Source: Deltaproteobacteria bacterium
Lineage (GTDB): Bacteria; Desulfobacterota; Desulfuromonadia; Geobacterales; Pseudopelobacteraceae
Assembly: GCA_021778115.1 (NCBI GenBank)
Contig: JAJYCS010000006.1
Location: 1 to 53,763 of the forward strand
Direction: 5' to 3'
DNA: 53,763 bases
The notes beneath the pieces were generated by a model. It was not told where the DNA came from, made no database searches, and saw nothing but the letters and a program-made list of their open reading frames with translations. How positions within the stretch are numbered: the stretch's first letter is position 1; every line of letters starts with the position of its first letter. Both the position numbers and the translations under genes were made by a program. This document shows positions 49,485-53,763 of this stretch, piece by piece.

Positions 49485-52297
49485 GCTCCCGACAGCTGGG
49501 GATCGGCGTCATTGTCCTGCTGGGCCTGCTCTCCTTTGTCATCCCTGCCGGAAAGGCGACAGCGGGCCTCACGGCTCCGACGACGCAACCCTCCCGACAG
49601 GAGCTGTATGAGCTGGGCTACAGTGTCTTTCTGGCCAACAACAACCCGGCCGATGCCTGGCGGGTGGCCGTGATGGCCCTCGCGGGAGATCCTCGCGATC
49701 CCGTTTGGCTGAGGCGGGCCGCCCAGGCGGCCCGGTGGTCGAACCGCCCTGAGGAGGCGCTCCGCTGCTGGACCCGGCTGGCAGCTGCCGGTGACCCCCA
49801 AGGCTATGACCAGGCTCTGACCCTGGCTCGGGAGCTCAATGATCTCGATAGCCAAAAGAAGTTGTTGGAACAGCAACTTGACGGGGGTAACCAGGAGGTA
49901 CTGAAGGCCTACCTTGGGGTTTGCGAGGCCATCGGCGCGCCGGATGAGGCCCTCCGGGTCCTGACCCACCCGCGCCCCCAGTGGGAGCGACAGTTTATTC
50001 TGGCCCAGCAGCTGCGCCTGTATACCCTTACCGGTGAGCCGCACCGTGCCCTGAAAGCCCTTGCCCGGTTGGCGGCGATCCGTCCGTTACAGGGAGATGA
50101 GGCATTGCAGGGTGCCTCGCTGTGGTACGGTATCGGCCGTCCTGAACAGGCGTGGGAACTGCTGCGGCGCGTGGCCCCAGGGATCCCCGCTCCTGAAATT
50201 CGTTTTTGGCAGACCTATTCAGATCTGGGATGGGGGCTGGGGCATCGCCATCAGTCGGCGGCAGCCGCTCAACAGCTGATTGCGGCAGGCAGGGGACGCC
50301 GTGTGGATTATCAGCGGGTGATCGATGATACCCGTGAGGAAGAGCCCCAGCGGGCCTTCCGTCTGGCCAGTGCTGCCTGGCATCGTTTTGGAGAACGGCA
50401 ATTTCTCCACGATCTTTTTACCACCGGCATGGTGTTGGGACGCTGGCCCGAGCTCCGCAGCCTGCTGGATCGTCTCCGGCCGGAACGGCAGACCATGCTG
50501 AAGGAGGACACCGACTTCTGGCCCCTTGCGGCCCAGGTCTATCGTCATACCGGCTCACCGGCGCAGAGCGCTGCCGCATCCTGGCGGGGGGTACGGCAGG
50601 ACCCGGCCAACGGCGATCTGGTTGCCGGACATCTCTGGCTGCTGCTGGATCTGGGCATGACCGACCAGGCCATCAGAATCGCCAAGGTCTGGGGGGTACG
50701 AGCCTGGCGGGAGCCGAGTCTGACTGATGCGGTGGGGGCGGTCTATGCCGCTATCGGTGACACTACCAGGGCCCTGCGGTTCTACCGGGTCGCCTACGTA
50801 GATCACAGAAACGATCCGGCCTGGCTCACCTCGTATGCCGATCTGTTGGGGCAGGCAGGCAGACCGGAGGCGGCGGAGCTGGCCCGTTTCATGGCGGTGA
50901 TGGCCCTGCGGAAGGCGGCAACATCTACCGTCACTGCCTCCGAAGCGAGAAAGCGTTGTCTCCTTGCCGCCCGTCTCAGGTTACGTCTGCAACCGGGTGA
51001 CGGGGTGGATCGGCAGTTTCGCCGGATCGCCAATGGCCCGCTGGACCGCGAGACCCGGGACCTGGTGACCGCCTGGTTGCTCAGTACGGAACAGCAGGAT
51101 ATGGCCCGGCTCTGGTTCCTCAAGGCTTATCGGAAGGGGCGTCGTAAGCCGGCCTGGGCCCGTCTGAACCTGGCTCTGCAGGCCAACGATCTGCCGGCCA
51201 TCGAGGCGCTTTTGGCCGGCGCTTTGCCAGGGCTTCCCTACCGGGATGCGGTGGAGGGGGCCCAACGCACCGGTCAGTACCCTCTGGCCGAAAGCCTGGC
51301 TTTTGCGAAGTTTCAAGCAAATAGACGGGATGAGTTGTTGGACCGTCAGGTGCGCGACCTCTATCAGCGTCATCCCTCGTGGCTTCGCTATCGCGTTGCC
51401 GCAAGTGACCGCAGCGGGGTTGGGCTTCTGGCGCAGGGGATAACCCTTTCCCTCCCCGTGAACCAGCGGATCTCACTGAGCGCCGATCTGGGAAGCACCA
51501 TGGTGGCCACCCTGAAGACCGGCTTGCTGGGCAGTTACCCGGCTGCCACCCGACTGGTGCGCGTTGCGCTCCACTCACGGTATGACCAGGGGGAGATTAC
51601 CGTTGCCGGTGGTCTGCATGAAGGGCTCTACCGCTCCATCAGCGGCCGACTTGGGTTCACCCGGCGGCTGAGGAGTGATCTCACCGCTGATCTTTTTGTG
51701 GGAAGCGGGCTTACGGCCGACGAATCGGTGCCGCTCATGCTGGGGGGGATGAAGGACGAGGCATCCCTCGGCCTGATCTGGCAGCCTGACGGCCGTGACA
51801 GCCTGAACCTGCGGGGTGCGTTTTTCACCTTCCGCGATCAGGCCCGACACTATCTGGGGGGTGGAGCCAGCCTTGATGGGGAGCTGGACCACCGTTTTAC
51901 GGTGACCTGGCCCGATGTCACGGTCAGGTTGTTTGGCGGGCTGCACCAGCACCATGCCAACGGTATGCCGGTGGACCGCGCCAGGGGCTTGATCCCGTTC
52001 GGAGCTGTCACCGATGCCTCCTTTTTCATTCCGGCCGGCTTTTGGCAGATCGGCTCCGGAATCTCTCTGGGCCAGCGCTGGAAAGAGACCTACAGCCGGG
52101 ACTGGAAGCCGTTTGCCGCTGCCGATGCAACCTGGAACAGCGTAAGCGGCGTCGGTTACCGCTATGAACTGGGCAGCGCCGGACCGCTGTTCGGGATGGA
52201 CACCCTGCTGTTCTCCCTGTCCCAGGAGAGCGGCGCCTTTGGTTCTGGCAGCCTGACGACGCAGCTTGTATTGCGTTACCGTTATCTGTTCAACTGA
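49481..52297 (+). CDS. pelB: PelB: TPR scaffold and outer-membrane export barrel
   Basis: 938 residues from GTG 49481. An own signal peptide MSSRQLGIGVIVLLGLLSFV...ATAG, then ~600 residues of TPR repeats (PDEALRVLTHP, LYTLTGEPHRALKALARLAAI, YRVAYVDHRNDPAWLTSYADLLGQAG), then a C-terminal 16-strand-type porin (from about residue 645, with amphipathic strands) ending LRYRYLFN. PelB captures PelA by its TPRs and exports deacetylated Pel across the outer membrane. Together with the previous protein it equals one PelB. It is not a frameshift, since each part has its own start and export signal. Confidence 0.9.
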   Translation: MSSRQLGIGVIVLLGLLSFVIPAGKATAGLTAPTTQPSRQELYELGYSVFLANNNPADAWRVAVMALAGDPRDPVWLRRAAQAARWSNRPEEALRCWTRLAAAGDPQGYDQALTLARELNDLDSQKKLLEQQLDGGNQEVLKAYLGVCEAIGAPDEALRVLTHPRPQWERQFILAQQLRLYTLTGEPHRALKALARLAAIRPLQGDEALQGASLWYGIGRPEQAWELLRRVAPGIPAPEIRFWQTYSDLGWGLGHRHQSAAAAQQLIAAGRGRRVDYQRVIDDTREEEPQRAFRLASAAWHRFGERQFLHDLFTTGMVLGRWPELRSLLDRLRPERQTMLKEDTDFWPLAAQVYRHTGSPAQSAAASWRGVRQDPANGDLVAGHLWLLLDLGMTDQAIRIAKVWGVRAWREPSLTDAVGAVYAAIGDTTRALRFYRVAYVDHRNDPAWLTSYADLLGQAGRPEAAELARFMAVMALRKAATSTVTASEARKRCLLAARLRLRLQPGDGVDRQFRRIANGPLDRETRDLVTAWLLSTEQQDMARLWFLKAYRKGRRKPAWARLNLALQANDLPAIEALLAGALPGLPYRDAVEGAQRTGQYPLAESLAFAKFQANRRDELLDRQVRDLYQRHPSWLRYRVAASDRSGVGLLAQGITLSLPVNQRISLSADLGSTMVATLKTGLLGSYPAATRLVRVALHSRYDQGEITVAGGLHEGLYRSISGRLGFTRRLRSDLTADLFVGSGLTADESVPLMLGGMKDEASLGLIWQPDGRDSLNLRGAFFTFRDQARHYLGGGASLDGELDHRFTVTWPDVTVRLFGGLHQHHANGMPVDRARGLIPFGAVTDASFFIPAGFWQIGSGISLGQRWKETYSRDWKPFAAADATWNSVSGVGYRYELGSAGPLFGMDTLLFSLSQESGAFGSGSLTTQLVLRYRYLFN

Positions 52298-52341
52298 CAA
52301 AACCGACCGGCAGATCATGCCGATCATTTGGAGGAGACCCC

Positions 52342-52872
52342 ATGACACGTTTCCTACTGCTGCCAGTGGCACTGCTGCTGCTGATCACCGGCTGCACCAC
52401 CATCAATCAGAGTTCCCGCGGAGCGGCAACCCTGGATTCCTCCTGGGGGGTGGTCCCCTTTATCAACAACACCGAAACCCCCTACGCCGGTGATCGGGCC
52501 GAGGCGATCGCCGTTTCGTTGCTCTATGGCCGGGGGGTGCGTCACCTGGAGAGCTATCGGAGTAAGCCGCAGGAGGATGGACAGCTGCTGCCTGACCGGG
52601 GGGTGCGCCAACAGGAGCAAGGAGTTGCCTGGGCAAAGGAGAAGGGTGTCCGCTACGTTCTGCTGGGTACCGTCACCGAATGGCGCTACAAGGTGGGTTT
52701 GGATGGCGAACCGGTGGTGGGGATGACCCTGCAGTTGGTGGATTTGAAGGATGATCGGGTGTTGTGGTCAGGCAGCGCCGGCAAGAGCGGTTGGAGCCGG
52801 GATGCGGTCAGCGCCGTGGCCCAGCAGGTGCTTGCCGCACTCATCAACAGCATCGATCTTGCGGGGCGATGA
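52342..52872 (+). CDS. pelC: PelC outer-membrane lipoprotein
   Basis: 176 residues. ATG 52342 follows GGAGGAG. Lipobox LITGC at residues 14-18 (MTRFLLLPVALLLLITGC) for periplasmic lipid attachment. The rest (WGVVPFINNTETPYAGDRAEAIAVSLLYGRG ... GTVTEWRYKVG ... LVDLKDDRVLWSGSAGKSG) is the TolB-N/CsgG-like fold of PelC, whose dodecameric ring funnels polymer towards PelB. Four-base overlap with pelD, so strongly coupled. Confidence 0.93.
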   Translation: MTRFLLLPVALLLLITGCTTINQSSRGAATLDSSWGVVPFINNTETPYAGDRAEAIAVSLLYGRGVRHLESYRSKPQEDGQLLPDRGVRQQEQGVAWAKEKGVRYVLLGTVTEWRYKVGLDGEPVVGMTLQLVDLKDDRVLWSGSAGKSGWSRDAVSAVAQQVLAALINSIDLAGR

Positions 52873-53763
52873 GACTGCCCCACCTCATCGCCAGCCGCTC
52901 TTCCCGTCTGGTCCCCTGGCTGGAGACCCTGGCCCTGACCCTGCTGCTGCCGTTGACGGGGGCCCTTTTGGACAGGAGCGACCCGTTCTTTGTCCGTTCG
53001 GCGTTCCCCTGGCTCTGGTTCGGCCCCCTGCTGGCGGCCTTGCGTTACGGCGTTGCTCCGGCCGTTGCCTCGGCGGGGCTGATCGCATTGCTCTGGCAGA
53101 TTTGTGCACTGATCGGTCTGGTGTCCGGGCCCTATCCCCTGCACTTCATGCTGGGCGGCGCCCTGATGCTGCTGATATCAGGGCAGTTCGGGTCGGTCTG
53201 GGATACCCGGCTCCGGCGGGCCGATCAGCTCTCCCGTCACGCCTCCGAACGGTTCGAACAGCTCTCACGGGCCTATTTCATGGTTCGGCATTCCCACGAC
53301 CGTCTTGAGCAGAACCTGGTCAGTAGGCCGGTTACCCTGCGGCAGGCCATGATGGAGCTGCGTCGTCTGCTGATCAGTCGGGAAGAGGAGCTCAGCAGAT
53401 TGTTCGTTTCTGAATTGCTCGTGATCTTAGCCCACTACTGTTCTCTCTCCAGCGCCGCCATATACAGGGTGCGGGATGGCCGTCCCGAACCGGAACCCTT
53501 GGCAAGCTGTGGCCGTGGCGCCCCCTGTAACCCTGACGATCTGTTGCTCCGTTCTGCGCTTGAGTCCGGAGCCACCGCCTATCAGACCGTTAACCGGCTC
53601 TCCGCTGAACAGCACAGCGGCTATCTGGTGGCGGCACCGTTGCGCACCAGCAGCGGTCAGGTGCTGGGGCTACTCCTGGTGACCGACATGCCGTTCATGG
53701 CCCTGCACCGGGAGACCCTGCAGATACTGGCGGTTTTGCTGGCTTACAGCGCCGATCACGTTG
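52869..53763 (+). CDS. pelD: PelD: membrane c-di-GMP receptor (truncated by window end)
   Basis: 298 complete codons; the gene runs off the window. Four hydrophobic segments (LETLALTLLLPLTGALL, WLWFGPLLAALRYGVAPAVASAGLIALLW, CALIGLVSG, LGGALMLLISG), then a helical stalk (SRHASERFEQLSRAYFMVRHSHDRLEQNL) and a GAF domain (ISREEELSRLFVSELLVILAHYCSLSSAAIY ...). The degenerate GGDEF domain with the c-di-GMP binding I-site would lie beyond the window end. Activates Pel synthesis at the inner membrane on c-di-GMP binding. pelE, F and G should follow. Confidence 0.9.
   Translation, partial: MRLPHLIASRSSRLVPWLETLALTLLLPLTGALLDRSDPFFVRSAFPWLWFGPLLAALRYGVAPAVASAGLIALLWQICALIGLVSGPYPLHFMLGGALMLLISGQFGSVWDTRLRRADQLSRHASERFEQLSRAYFMVRHSHDRLEQNLVSRPVTLRQAMMELRRLLISREEELSRLFVSELLVILAHYCSLSSAAIYRVRDGRPEPEPLASCGRGAPCNPDDLLLRSALESGATAYQTVNRLSAEQHSGYLVAAPLRTSSGQVLGLLLVTDMPFMALHRETLQILAVLLAYSADHV

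Noticed and set aside
1-53763. CRISPR arrays, insertion sequences, prophage
   Set aside because: No regularly spaced repeats, transposase, integrase or phage-type genes were seen in any frame.

Overview
The window reads as a chromosomal segment of a GC-rich deltaproteobacterium of the Geobacter/Trichlorobacter type (Desulfuromonadia). The assignment rests on the gene mix: a methylmalonyl-CoA mutase/MeaB/epimerase set, hisZ next to purA, an iron-sulfur lactate/glycolate oxidation locus, DUF116 and DUF4911 proteins, a PilT-type ATPase, an HDOD protein, diguanylate-cyclase signalling and a Pel-type polysaccharide operon. No insertion sequence, integrase, prophage gene or CRISPR array was seen. 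Coding density is high and most intergenic gaps are below 200 bp.

Layout. 1-2.5 kb: propionate/methylmalonyl-CoA module (mutase cut by the window start, meaB, epimerase). 2.6-5.6 kb: secreted or envelope proteins (FlgT-like lipoprotein, a porin with a strong terminator, a small exported protein). 5.6-10.1 kb: hisZ-purA, tRNA-Lys and tRNA-Glu, an ABM-domain protein, a zinc-ribbon Nudix hydrolase and a Bax-inhibitor-1-like membrane protein. 10.13-10.49 kb: a gene-poor stretch with a long paired stem and a nine-residue ORF, a possible structured RNA. 10.5-16.4 kb, minus strand: serS, tRNA-Ser, hemE, a VOC protein, WbuC-type cupin and SH3-like secreted protein, then an aminotransferase preceded by an alanine-rich leader peptide and an attenuator-like hairpin, then a thioesterase. 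16.4-21.1 kb, minus strand: an amino-acid ABC transporter, a TSUP permease and a FadR-type regulator. 21.2-26.6 kb: divergent glcDF-like and lutC/lutBA-like genes around a shared promoter region with palindromes of the FadR-regulator type; together they would oxidise D- and L-lactate or glycolate.

26.6-37.1 kb: DUF4911 plus an ArnD-like deacetylase, Kup potassium transporter, pilT with a PilB-like protein that has lost its Walker A motif, a PP-loop tRNA-thiolation-type enzyme, the def-fmt-DUF116 operon and an HDOD protein. 37.2-46 kb: a secreted TPR protein with a histone-like lysine tail, a very long GH13 protein, a REC-PAS-GGDEF diguanylate cyclase, a DUF362/ferredoxin protein and a DksA/TraR-type protein with a long low-complexity extension.

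46.1 kb to the end: a Pel polysaccharide operon, pelA, a PelB encoded as two separate proteins, pelC and the start of pelD (cut by the window end). The GGDEF protein, the MshEN-like half of the PilB-like protein and PelD point to c-di-GMP control of surface attachment as a theme of the right half. The most interesting single observation is the putative alanine-responsive attenuator upstream of the aminotransferase. The split PelB, the hairpin over the pelA ribosome-binding site and the PilB-like pseudo-ATPase follow.
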